The notes under the pieces are model-generated. The model worked only from the letters and a program-made list of their open reading frames with translations, made no database searches and had not been told where the DNA came from. This document shows, one piece after another, positions 57,172 to 64,000 of a stretch of 64,000 nucleotides of DNA; the first letter of the stretch is position 1, and every line of letters begins with the position of its first letter. This DNA comes from Thermalbibacter longus (lineage in GTDB: Bacteria > Chloroflexota > Chloroflexia > Thermomicrobiales > Thermomicrobiaceae). The stretch lies in assembly GCF_023806485.1 (NCBI RefSeq), contig NZ_JAMSLR010000013.1:1045-65044 (forward strand), read 5' to 3'. Position numbers and translations under genes: made by a program.

Positions 57172-57579
57172 TCAGCTCGCGAGGAGCTGGAAGCGGGGTG
57201 CCCGCTGCTCGATCCGCGCCTTGATCTCCTCTGGCGGATGCTGGCGGAAGCTGGCGATTTCCTCAGTATTGTGCACGTAGACCTTGATCTCGAAGGGGAT
57301 CGCGTCCCGGCGCTGGGCCTCGCGCCACCAGCGGTACAGCGCGTCGACCCACCCCAGCCCGGTCGCCTCGACGCGGAAGAGCGAGACCCCTTGTCCCTTG
57401 AGGTAAGCCAGCGCCTCGCCGAAGTAGACCCGCGCCTCGCCGGTGGACTCGATCACGTTCTTGATGTCCCAGTAGTGGTGGGGCACCGAGCGGAGCGTGA
57501 CCAGCCAGGCCCCCGGCATCGTCGGCGCGCTCGTCTTCTGCTTGGGCTGGAAAGGACGTCCCCGGCCGAACTCCGGCAT
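57172..57579 (-). CDS. conserved-looking hypothetical protein
   Basis: A 135-residue protein starting MPEFGRGRPFQPKQKT, with WLVTLRSVPHHYWDIKN and FEIKVYVHNTEEIASFRQ. It has alternating helix/strand character and no signal peptide. I do not recognise the family. The start is fixed by GGGAGGAG six bases before ATG; the longer upstream frame is low-complexity. Confidence 0.6.
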   Translation of the reverse strand: MPEFGRGRPFQPKQKTSAPTMPGAWLVTLRSVPHHYWDIKNVIESTGEARVYFGEALAYLKGQGVSLFRVEATGLGWVDALYRWWREAQRRDAIPFEIKVYVHNTEEIASFRQHPPEEIKARIEQRAPRFQLLAS

Positions 57580-58069
57580 CTCCGCTCCTCCCTCATCCGG
57601 CGTCTGGCCCCGCCGTCGCCACGGCGCGGGCAACCGCCACCGCAGCCGATTGTACCGGAACGAGCACCGGCGCGCGCGGTGGCCCGGGCCGCCGTCCCCG
57701 CGAGGCGGACGCGACCGGACGCCGGAGGGGCACGCCAGCGACGGCGCGCGTCCCACGGCACGGGACGACCGTGCCCAGTCCCGGTTCGACCTCTGGCCCA
57801 GCAGGTCGTGGCCGGACAGCGGCGGCCAGGGAACTGGACGATGGCTGGGCCGCGGCAACCGACGCATCGGAGCCGTCTCGGCCGCGGGCGTCCTCCACCG
57901 TCTCGTCGCCGCGCCACGGGGATCGCTCCGCGCCTGGCCTGTCGTGCTGTAGGGACGAAGGCCGGTCTTCCCTGCTATCGGTTAGGTCGAGGCGCCGCTG
58001 TGACGGTAGCGAGTCTCCTCGGGTGCGAGCAGCGTGCCCGGTCGTCGAGATGGCACGCCGGGCATCAGG
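57580..58069. other. GC-rich intergenic region
   Basis: 490 bases between two minus-strand genes. All six frames give only Arg/Pro/Ala-rich low-complexity translations. I see no terminator, RNA gene or clear promoter, only very high GC. Confidence 0.35.
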
Positions 58070-58570
58070 TCAGACGTCCGGCCGGATGCGGGCCATCGCG
58101 TAGGCGTCGACGTAGCGGCCGTCGCGCAGCGCGAAGTCGCGCAGGGTACCTTCGATCACGAAGCCGAACCGCTCGTAGAGCCGGATGGCGCGCTGGTTGT
58201 CGGTGTAGACCTCGAGCTCGAGCCGGTGCAGTCCCAGCCAGCGGTCGGCCAGCTCGATCGCGGCGGCCATCAGGGCCGTGCCGATGCCCCTCCCCTGGTG
58301 ATCGTCGTGTACCGCCATGCCGAGCGAGCCGGCGTGGCGTCGCCGGTCGGCCTGCTGCCGGTAGAGCGTGAGCATGCCCACGACCCGGCCGTCCAACTCG
58401 GCCACCAGCGGGTGGCGGTCAGGCGAGCGGCGACTCAGCCGCTCGCGCCAGTCCTCGAGCGAGCGGTAGGGGAGCTGCAAAGTGCCGTGGATCACGCCTG
58501 GGCAGCGGAAGATCTCGGCGATTGCCTCGAGGTCTCGCTCTTCAGCGGCGCGGACCCGGATATCCTTCAT
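58070..58570 (-). CDS. GNAT family N-acetyltransferase
   Basis: A 166-residue acetyltransferase. IRVRAAEERDLEAIAEIF is the N-terminal strand/helix, and the acetyl-CoA loop is DDHQGRGIGTALMAAAIELA (about residues 89-108). YTDNQRAIRLYERFGFVIEGTLRD is typical of the RimJ/RimL-like branch. The substrate is unknown. GGGGGAGG precedes the ATG. Confidence 0.88.
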   Translation of the reverse strand: MKDIRVRAAEERDLEAIAEIFRCPGVIHGTLQLPYRSLEDWRERLSRRSPDRHPLVAELDGRVVGMLTLYRQQADRRRHAGSLGMAVHDDHQGRGIGTALMAAAIELADRWLGLHRLELEVYTDNQRAIRLYERFGFVIEGTLRDFALRDGRYVDAYAMARIRPDV

Positions 58571-58600
58571 GCCTTTCCTCCCCCCTGCAAACGATTCGCG

Positions 58601-60061
58601 TCACGGCGTCTCTAGCGCTGACCGGTCCGGCGAGCGTGTCGAGCGCTCGGGCGAGCCGACCAGCAGCAGCGCCAGCAGCAGGGCGACCGCAGCGATCAGC
58701 GCCGCCAGCAGCCGCTCGTCCAGCGGGGACTGGGCGTAGGGCTGGAACGGCACCAGCCAGCGGCCAAGGTCGACCCCGAGCCGGCCGGAGACGACGCCCA
58801 CCAGCTTGTTGACGCCGTCCGGGTGGTGGTAGAAGCGCTGCGGGTCGAGGTAGCCGATGGCGGTCAGCATTGCCCCCCAACCCCAGAGCAGGGCGGTCGC
58901 CAGCCAGCCGGGCCAGCGGGCGTGGGCGAGCCAGGCGCCGAGCGGGGCCGCAACCAGCGGGACGACCGGCACGAGGTAGCGAGCCGGAGGCCCCCACTCG
59001 CCCCACCAGACCTTGTACGCGGCCATCAGGGCCAGGTAGGGCGCGACCGCCGCCAGCGCGATCCAGAAGGATCGCCGCTCGGCTTCGAGCCACCAGGGCA
59101 GCGCCGCGACCGCCAGGATCGTGACCGGGGCGACGACCCAGAGGCCCCACTGGGCGTCCAGCAATAGTCCGGCCGCTCCATTGAGGGCGCCGGCCAGGCC
59201 GTTGAAGCCGGCGTGATCCGCGGTGCGCTGCCAGGGCACCCCGTAGAGCCACAGGTTGTATCCGAGCAGCGCCAGCCCTCCGGCCAGCGCGGGCGCGATC
59301 GCCAGCGTCACCGGCCAGCGCGGCCGCGCGCGCAGCCAGCGGCCGAGCGCGACGAGGCCGAGCACGGCGGCGGTGAAAACGAAGCGCTGGTGCAGCCAGG
59401 GCAGGAAGCCGATCGCGCCGCCGGCCAGCAGCCATTGCCAGGGACGGCTGTTCGGCGCGGCCAGCCGCCGGACGGCGTAGATCAGGCACAGCGCGGCCGG
59501 CACCTCCGGGAACAGCAGCAGCGCGTAGGGGCCGACCGGCATCGCCAGGGCGAGCCCGAGCGCGACCGTGCCGGCCACGCCGGGCGGCGCGCCGCTTTCC
59601 CGGGCCAGCAAGAACATCTGGCCGAGCAGGAGCACGCCGCAGGCCAGCGGCACCAGCACGGCACCGGGCCGGCCCAGCGCGGCCCAGGGGAGCGCGATCA
59701 GCAAGGTGAGCCCCAGCCCGTGCTTGGTGTGGAGGCCGGGCAGGCGGGAGTGGGCGGGGTGCGGCGGCAGCTCGCGCGGGAAGCTGGGCCAGCCCTGCCA
59801 GCCCGGCGGCAGCGGGTCGGGCGGGTAGAACTGCTCGTAATCGCGCTGCGCGTAGTTATTGGACTCGTCGAGGTCGCCGTCCTGGAGCAGGCTGATGGCG
59901 GTCATCACGTAGAAAGGCTCGTCGCCGGTCAGCGGGTCGAGCCGGGTGAGGACGCGCGGCAGCAGGGCCAGCCAGGCGAGCAGGGCCAGCCCGCAGACGA
60001 CGAGCAGGCCGTGCTCGAGCGGTCTCTGGACGGGAGCGAGTTGTGCAGCCGGGTGGCCCAT
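58601..60061 (-). CDS. GT-C-like membrane glycosyltransferase
   Basis: A 486-residue protein with about ten to twelve membrane helices. After the first helix a large loop begins DPLTGDEPFYVMTAISLL. The acidic Asp-Glu near the first loop is the usual GT-C catalytic site, as in the PMT/GT39 and ArnT families. Long Leu/Ala/Gly/Trp helices follow. It probably moves a sugar from a polyprenyl carrier outside the membrane; the acceptor is unknown. GAGGG precedes the ATG. Confidence 0.65.
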   Translation of the reverse strand: MGHPAAQLAPVQRPLEHGLLVVCGLALLAWLALLPRVLTRLDPLTGDEPFYVMTAISLLQDGDLDESNNYAQRDYEQFYPPDPLPPGWQGWPSFPRELPPHPAHSRLPGLHTKHGLGLTLLIALPWAALGRPGAVLVPLACGVLLLGQMFLLARESGAPPGVAGTVALGLALAMPVGPYALLLFPEVPAALCLIYAVRRLAAPNSRPWQWLLAGGAIGFLPWLHQRFVFTAAVLGLVALGRWLRARPRWPVTLAIAPALAGGLALLGYNLWLYGVPWQRTADHAGFNGLAGALNGAAGLLLDAQWGLWVVAPVTILAVAALPWWLEAERRSFWIALAAVAPYLALMAAYKVWWGEWGPPARYLVPVVPLVAAPLGAWLAHARWPGWLATALLWGWGAMLTAIGYLDPQRFYHHPDGVNKLVGVVSGRLGVDLGRWLVPFQPYAQSPLDERLLAALIAAVALLLALLLVGSPERSTRSPDRSALETP

Positions 60062-60225
60062 CGTGTCCCTCGCGGGGAGGATAGCACGTGCCAGGACCGG
60101 ATGGTCTCGGAGTCGAGGACCTCGCGGGCGACCGGGAAGCGGCCGCAGCGTGTGGGGCGCCCGGGCCGGCGTGGCGCGTAGGCAGCGGGGCGACGGGGCC
60201 AGGGGCGGCTGCGGCGCGCGGGCGC

Positions 60226-60252
60226 GGTAGGGCGACCGGCTGGTCGCCCCTA
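60226..60252. repeat. REP-like inverted repeat
   Basis: GTAGGGCGACC and GGTCGCCCCTAC around GGCT, perfect except for one extra C. It is outside genes and has no T-run. It may be a dispersed element of this genome, but only one copy was noticed here. Confidence 0.45.
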
Positions 60253-60395
60253 CTCGATGCTCGATACGGAGACCGTCCCTGCGCCAGCCAGCTCGCCTGG
60301 GGTGCGCCCGGAACCGGGAGGGGCCGCGAGCGCTCTCGAGCGCCCCAGCGGTTGGGCGGGACTGCCGTCGGTTGGACGATAGGTACGGAAGTACC

Positions 60396-60425
60396 TTGAT
60401 CGTCCTAGCATTTTCGGGCTAGACT
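60396..60425 (+). promoter_or_regulatory. candidate promoter upstream of the repeat surface protein
   Basis: TTGATC at 60396-60401 and TAGACT at 60420-60425, spacer 18. The transcript would start near 60432, about 294 bases before the ATG. Confidence 0.5.
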
Positions 60426-60431
60426 CAGGAC

Positions 60432-60576
60432 AGGGGGTGGGCCAGCCCTCTGGTACCACTCTCCGGTGTGATAACCGAATAGTGACCGAGAGCGACGAAG
60501 CGTGGGCCGTAGCTGGGCGCCTGGCCCGCGTGGAGCGAGTGGCGCAACCGGCCGGTGGGACATCGGCCGGTTTTTT
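60432..60576 (+). ncRNA. candidate structured leader RNA/attenuator
   Basis: The region between the promoter and terminator folds by eye into several helices: CGGT-GTGATA-ACCG at 60466-60479, bracketed by CTCT/AGAG, then GTGGGCC with GGCCCGC, then the terminator. It does not match riboswitch classes I know (SAM, TPP, cobalamin, c-di-GMP-I, ydaO, ZTP). Confidence 0.4.
60547..60576 (+). terminator. intrinsic terminator in the leader
   Basis: CCGGCCG and CGGCCGG form a 7-bp stem (8 with the flanking A-T) followed by six T. It lies in the sense direction, 149 bases before the surface protein ATG, so it would attenuate that gene unless an antiterminator forms. Confidence 0.7.
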
Positions 60577-60590
60577 GTTCTCCCGGTTCT

Positions 60591-60612
60591 ACCGGGATTT
60601 GACCGGGATTTG
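60591..60612 (+). repeat. tandem 11-base direct repeat
   Basis: ACCGGGATTTG occurs twice head to tail between the terminator and the gene start. It could be an activator site or a second promoter element. Confidence 0.4.
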
Positions 60613-60725
60613 AACGATCGGGGAGGTGACGCGCCGAGCGTGAGACGGGAGTCGTGCACGAGATCGAGCAGTTTCCCAGCGATGTGTCTACGAGTGAACC
60701 GGAAGTGAAGTCGAGGAGGTTTTGG

Positions 60726-63700
60726 ATGCGCTTTTCACGTCGGCGACAGCCCCAAAGTCGAAGCGCGGTCGCTGCTTGGGCGAGTGTGCTCCTGGGCCTG
60801 TCCCTGGTGCTCGCGAGCTTTGTCCTGGCGGTGCAGCCGACCGCGGCGACCGGTGGCGGACAGGGCGGCACGCGTGACGTCCAGATCGAAAAGGACTGGG
60901 TGGGCGGCAACGGCACCTCGGTAACTCTTAGCATTACCTACACCGATAAGGACGGTAACCAGCAGCAGACGACGCGCAACTGCCCAGCCAACGACGGGGA
61001 CTGCGGCTCCGAGATCGAGGACGTCAAAGTCGGAACGACCGTGACCATCACCGAGCCGAGCCTCACCGGCTGGTGGACGGATCCGGCTTCACTGAGCTGT
61101 AGAGTCAGGTCAGGGAACGGGGATCAGGACTGCACGGTCAAGAACCACAAGCTCCGCGACGTCCAGATCAGGAAGAAGTGGGACACCGACTCCGGCGCCG
61201 GCATCGGCGTGCCCTCCGGCCCGGTGCAGCTCGAGATCCAGTCCGTCCTGGGATCGACGACGGTCACCTGCAACGGAACCGGGACGACCTGGGACTGCAC
61301 GCCTACTATCCAGGCGCCGGTCGGCACGACCGTCACCCTCTCTGAGCCCAGTCCGCCCGCCGGTTGGGCACCGCGTTCTGCAGACCTCAGTTTCACCGTG
61401 CCGACCTCCGGGAGCGGCACCGCGACGCACACGGTCGAGAACAAGCCGGTGACGCGCAAGCTCGAGGTCATGAAGCAGTGGCTCACGAACACGCCGCCCA
61501 ACCAGGACGTCCAGCTCCAGGTGACGGTGGACGACCCCGGGAGCGGCAGCCCGAAGCAGTACAACCTCACCTGCAAGAAAAGCAACCAGTCGACCTGGAG
61601 CTGCGGCAGCGTCTCGAACGTCCAGGTGGGGAGCAGTGTCACGATCACCGAGCCGAACCCGCCGAGCGGCTGGCAGCCGGTAGCGAGCACGCTCTCGTTC
61701 ACGATACCGTCCGGCAGCGGCACCTACACCCACACCGTCCAGAACGAGCCGCAGACGACTGGCGGCGGTGGTGGCAACGGCGGCACCACGGAGATCGAGA
61801 TCAAACAGGGGAACTTCACCAAATCGTGCCCGCAGGGCCAGCAGGTCGAGTGGCACTTCGTGATCACCCAGATCGACCAAGAGTCCAACGCGCCGAGCTC
61901 GATCACGGCGACGTTCCAGAACGCTGGCACCGTCACGATCACGCGTGAGAAGTTCACCGGCGGAACCGCGCACTACACGTACTACACCTCGGGCTCCGAC
62001 ACGCTCATCACGGCGACGGCCACGATCTACGAGGACTGGAACGGCCAGTTCAACCTCAGCCACGCTAAGTGCACCGGCGAACCCACGACGCTCAAACTCC
62101 GCTTCAAGAAGGTCTGGCTGGGCGACGGGCAGCTGCCCGGCGACGACGTGACCCTCACCGTCACCGTCGGCAAGACCGTCCACACCGTCACCTGCCAGGC
62201 TCAGAGCACGTCGACCTGGACGTGCACGCCCGACATCGACGTCGAGCCCGACCAGGAGTACACGGTCGACGAGCCCGACGTGCCCGATGGCTGGGAGGTG
62301 ACCGGCGGCACCGGCGACTTTACGGTGCCCTCGAAGTGCGAGAACGGGGTCTGCGTCCACACGGTGACGAACACGGCGGAGACGACCCCCTCGGAGGAGC
62401 CCCCCTACTTCCTGCGGGTCGACAAGGACTGGGATGGCCAGGCACCGGAGGGCGCAGCGCCGACGCTCACGCTGGAGGTGGACGCAGTCTCAGTTACCTG
62501 CACGGCTGGCCAGAACTGCCCGAGTGAGGTGATTATCATCGAGCCCGGCGATTCCTACAGCGTCTCCGAGACTGACCTGCCCGAGGGCTGGGAGCCCGAC
62601 CCGGCCACTGTCGGTGAGTTCATCTTCGACCCGAATGCACTGACCTGTGAAACAAGGTCCGAACAACTGGGCCTGATAAACGTTACCTTGGTGGTTTGCA
62701 CCCACACCGTCACGAACCGGCTGCGCACCTACGAGCTGAGCTTCGAGAAGCTTTGGCAGGGCGGCGCCCCGCCGGATGACCCAATTACGCTGACGATCAC
62801 GCGGACGCGGGGGCAAACGAGCACGCAGTACACCGCGACGTGCAGCGGTGGTGGCGACAGCACGACGTGGACGTGCGGAATCAACGAGGACAGCGCGATC
62901 GAGATCCAGCTCGGCGACCAGCTCACGATCGAGGAGAGCGGGCTGGGCCAGGAGTGGCAGGCGGACACGAGCACGCTGACACTGACGGTCGACGCCGACT
63001 TCCTCAATACGTGCAACACCGACGATGAGTGCACCCACACCGTCGTCAACCAGAAGCGCGGCACCGAGACCCGGTATCGGATACAGGTCGCGAAGGAGTG
63101 GCAGGGAGGACCGGGCGGCACATTTACGTTGCTCTTGACCTCGAGTGACAATCAGGAGATACACTGCGGCGCTGGTGGGGAGATAGAGCCCTGCTCGAAC
63201 TTGAGTATCCCGATCAGTGTGGGCCAGAGCTACAACGTCTCCGAGTATTACTTACCCGAGGGCTGGGAGCCCGACCCGGCCACTGTCGGTGACTTCACCT
63301 TCGATCCTGGCAATACCAACGATCCGGTGACGTGCGTCGAGGGTGACCCGGTGCTCGAGGACGAGATCCTGGTCACGACGGTCACCTGCACGCACACCGT
63401 CGTCAACCTGCGCCAGCACTACGAGATCGAGCTGGTGAAGCAGTGGGTCGGCGGCACCCCGCCGAGCGCTGCGCAGGCCGGCGGTTTCGAGCTGAGCGCC
63501 GGGAGCGGTGAGAACTCCATCGTCTGCACCTGGAACGGCACAGCGCTCGTCTGCACGCCTGAGACGCTGACCGTCGAGTGGGGCGACACGTTTACGGTCA
63601 CTGAGAGCGGGCTGCCCGACAACTGGCAGAACGAGAGTGGCCTGGGCATCATCGACCCCTCGACGCTCCAGAACTGCGCGACGTCGGAGCGGCTGATCCG

Positions 63701-64000
63701 CTGCACGCATACGGTGGTGAACCGGTTCCAGACCCAGCCGTCTGAGGAGCCCGAGCGCACGCTGACCCTCCGCAAGCAGTGGATCGGGAGCGGTCGCCCG
63801 GACTCGCTCGTCATCGAGGTGACCATCGGCTCGGAGACGACTGAGGTGACGTGCAGCGGCAGCGGCTCGCTCTGGACGTGCACGCCGACGCTGGATCTGC
63901 CGGCGGGCGACGACGTGACGGTCGTCATCGCCGAGCCCGATGTGCCGGCCGGCTGGGAGACGACGAGTGGCACCGGCACCTTCACGGTCGAGCAGCTCTG
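60726..64000 (+). CDS. giant multi-repeat surface protein (Cna-B/DUF5979-like), 3' end beyond the window
   Basis: Continuous reading frame of 1091 codons with no stop before the window end. It starts at ATG with GAGGAGG upstream and has a Sec-type signal (Arg-rich start, hydrophobic core, cleavage near PTAATGG). About nine tandem modules of 95-115 residues start near 60870, 61155, 61450, 62087, 62404, 62725, 63070, 63418 and 63757. Each has a Lys-x-Trp strand, a Cys pair around TWTCTP-type strands, EP-x-P-x-GW and a final THTVTN. A differing domain lies at 61786-62080. The type resembles prealbumin-like Cna-B/DUF5979 repeats of sortase-anchored adhesins; the anchor is not visible. Confidence 0.85.
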   Translation, partial: MRFSRRRQPQSRSAVAAWASVLLGLSLVLASFVLAVQPTAATGGGQGGTRDVQIEKDWVGGNGTSVTLSITYTDKDGNQQQTTRNCPANDGDCGSEIEDVKVGTTVTITEPSLTGWWTDPASLSCRVRSGNGDQDCTVKNHKLRDVQIRKKWDTDSGAGIGVPSGPVQLEIQSVLGSTTVTCNGTGTTWDCTPTIQAPVGTTVTLSEPSPPAGWAPRSADLSFTVPTSGSGTATHTVENKPVTRKLEVMKQWLTNTPPNQDVQLQVTVDDPGSGSPKQYNLTCKKSNQSTWSCGSVSNVQVGSSVTITEPNPPSGWQPVASTLSFTIPSGSGTYTHTVQNEPQTTGGGGGNGGTTEIEIKQGNFTKSCPQGQQVEWHFVITQIDQESNAPSSITATFQNAGTVTITREKFTGGTAHYTYYTSGSDTLITATATIYEDWNGQFNLSHAKCTGEPTTLKLRFKKVWLGDGQLPGDDVTLTVTVGKTVHTVTCQAQSTSTWTCTPDIDVEPDQEYTVDEPDVPDGWEVTGGTGDFTVPSKCENGVCVHTVTNTAETTPSEEPPYFLRVDKDWDGQAPEGAAPTLTLEVDAVSVTCTAGQNCPSEVIIIEPGDSYSVSETDLPEGWEPDPATVGEFIFDPNALTCETRSEQLGLINVTLVVCTHTVTNRLRTYELSFEKLWQGGAPPDDPITLTITRTRGQTSTQYTATCSGGGDSTTWTCGINEDSAIEIQLGDQLTIEESGLGQEWQADTSTLTLTVDADFLNTCNTDDECTHTVVNQKRGTETRYRIQVAKEWQGGPGGTFTLLLTSSDNQEIHCGAGGEIEPCSNLSIPISVGQSYNVSEYYLPEGWEPDPATVGDFTFDPGNTNDPVTCVEGDPVLEDEILVTTVTCTHTVVNLRQHYEIELVKQWVGGTPPSAAQAGGFELSAGSGENSIVCTWNGTALVCTPETLTVEWGDTFTVTESGLPDNWQNESGLGIIDPSTLQNCATSERLIRCTHTVVNRFQTQPSEEPERTLTLRKQWIGSGRPDSLVIEVTIGSETTEVTCSGSGSLWTCTPTLDLPAGDDVTVVIAEPDVPAGWETTSGTGTFTVEQL
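62580..62617 (+). repeat. 38-base exact repeat inside the surface protein gene, copy 1
   Basis: Encodes EGWEPDPATVG of one module; identical to 63255-63292 in the same frame. Confidence 0.8.
63255..63292 (+). repeat. 38-base exact repeat inside the surface protein gene, copy 2
   Basis: Second identical copy, two modules later. The surrounding sequence differs, which suggests recent local exchange or conversion. Confidence 0.8.

Larger units (their letters stand above)
60062..60725. other. long regulatory intergenic region upstream of the repeat surface protein
   Basis: 664 bases between divergent genes. It contains a GTAGGGCGACC inverted repeat, a promoter at 60396-60425, a foldable ~145-base leader, an intrinsic terminator and a tandem 11-base repeat. 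No coding sequence is supported. Confidence 0.6.

Noticed and set aside
57497-57952. Open frames on both strands in the 57.6-58.0 kb gap
   Set aside because: Arg/Pro/Ser-rich translations without a ribosome site or motif; treated as noncoding.
60432-60576. Leader considered as a c-di-GMP-I, SAM, cobalamin or ZTP riboswitch
   Set aside because: The conserved cores of these classes are not found; only the terminator and generic helices are supported.
61110-62360. 416-codon minus-strand open frame
   Set aside because: Antisense to the repeat surface protein, whose own frame is uninterrupted, has a signal peptide and shows regular modules.

Overview
The window is high-GC bacterial chromosome. 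Gene content points to Chloroflexota, most likely class Thermomicrobia (Thermomicrobium/Sphaerobacter-like). Clues are the DUF2851 protein, Tat-type lipoproteins with Thr/Pro/Ala-rich linkers, a serine/threonine kinase with the same linker type, frequent GTG/TTG starts behind GGAGG-type sites, and a secreted protein with two copies of a Trp/Gly-rich motif. This placement is inference; no rRNA or tRNA gene was found to confirm it. About 52 genes fill nearly the whole window, with no insertion sequence, prophage or CRISPR array.

Layout. 0.1-5.5 kb: housekeeping and hypothetical genes (DUF2851, an overlapping pair of small proteins, an SDR, a polysaccharide deacetylase, a PhzF protein). 5.7-7.6 kb: parA-parB. 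7.8-16.4 kb: a carboxylase locus. One strand carries three molybdenum-hydroxylase subunits, a biotin carrier, two carboxyltransferase halves that look like the urea-carboxylase type, and PxpA; a biotin carboxylase is divergent. Together they would form a split biotin-dependent carboxylase of unknown substrate. 16.4-22 kb: a frameshifted ChbG-like gene, an Lrp ligand-domain protein, a sortase, a PASTA-less kinase and lgt.

22-34.4 kb: twelve kilobases on one strand. They hold a ThDP enzyme, a complete Liv-type ABC importer, a LigM-like O-demethylase, a DUF6282 hydrolase, a GalB-like hydratase, an RraA-type aldolase and an XylE-like extradiol dioxygenase. This reads as uptake, O-demethylation and meta-cleavage of a methoxylated aromatic compound.

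34.5-44.9 kb: fabD-fabF, a PhoX-type phosphatase, a VUT/queuosine-precursor transporter with ftsH, an M24 protein that has lost its metal ligands, an NTF2-like protein and a zinc-ribbon membrane protein. 45-52.2 kb: an iron-siderophore uptake operon with two binding lipoproteins, two FecCD permeases, a fused double ATPase and an FhuF-like reductase. It sits behind the clearest promoter in the window, which is followed by a dyad and a leader hairpin.

52.2-64 kb: a cupredoxin lipoprotein, a CHRD protein, methionine aminopeptidase, a DMT transporter, an envelope repeat protein, a GNAT enzyme and a GT-C-like membrane protein. Last is a very large Cna-B/DUF5979-type repeat surface protein that runs off the window end. 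It is preceded by a promoter, a structured leader and an intrinsic terminator. The sortase at 18 kb is a candidate partner for such surface proteins.
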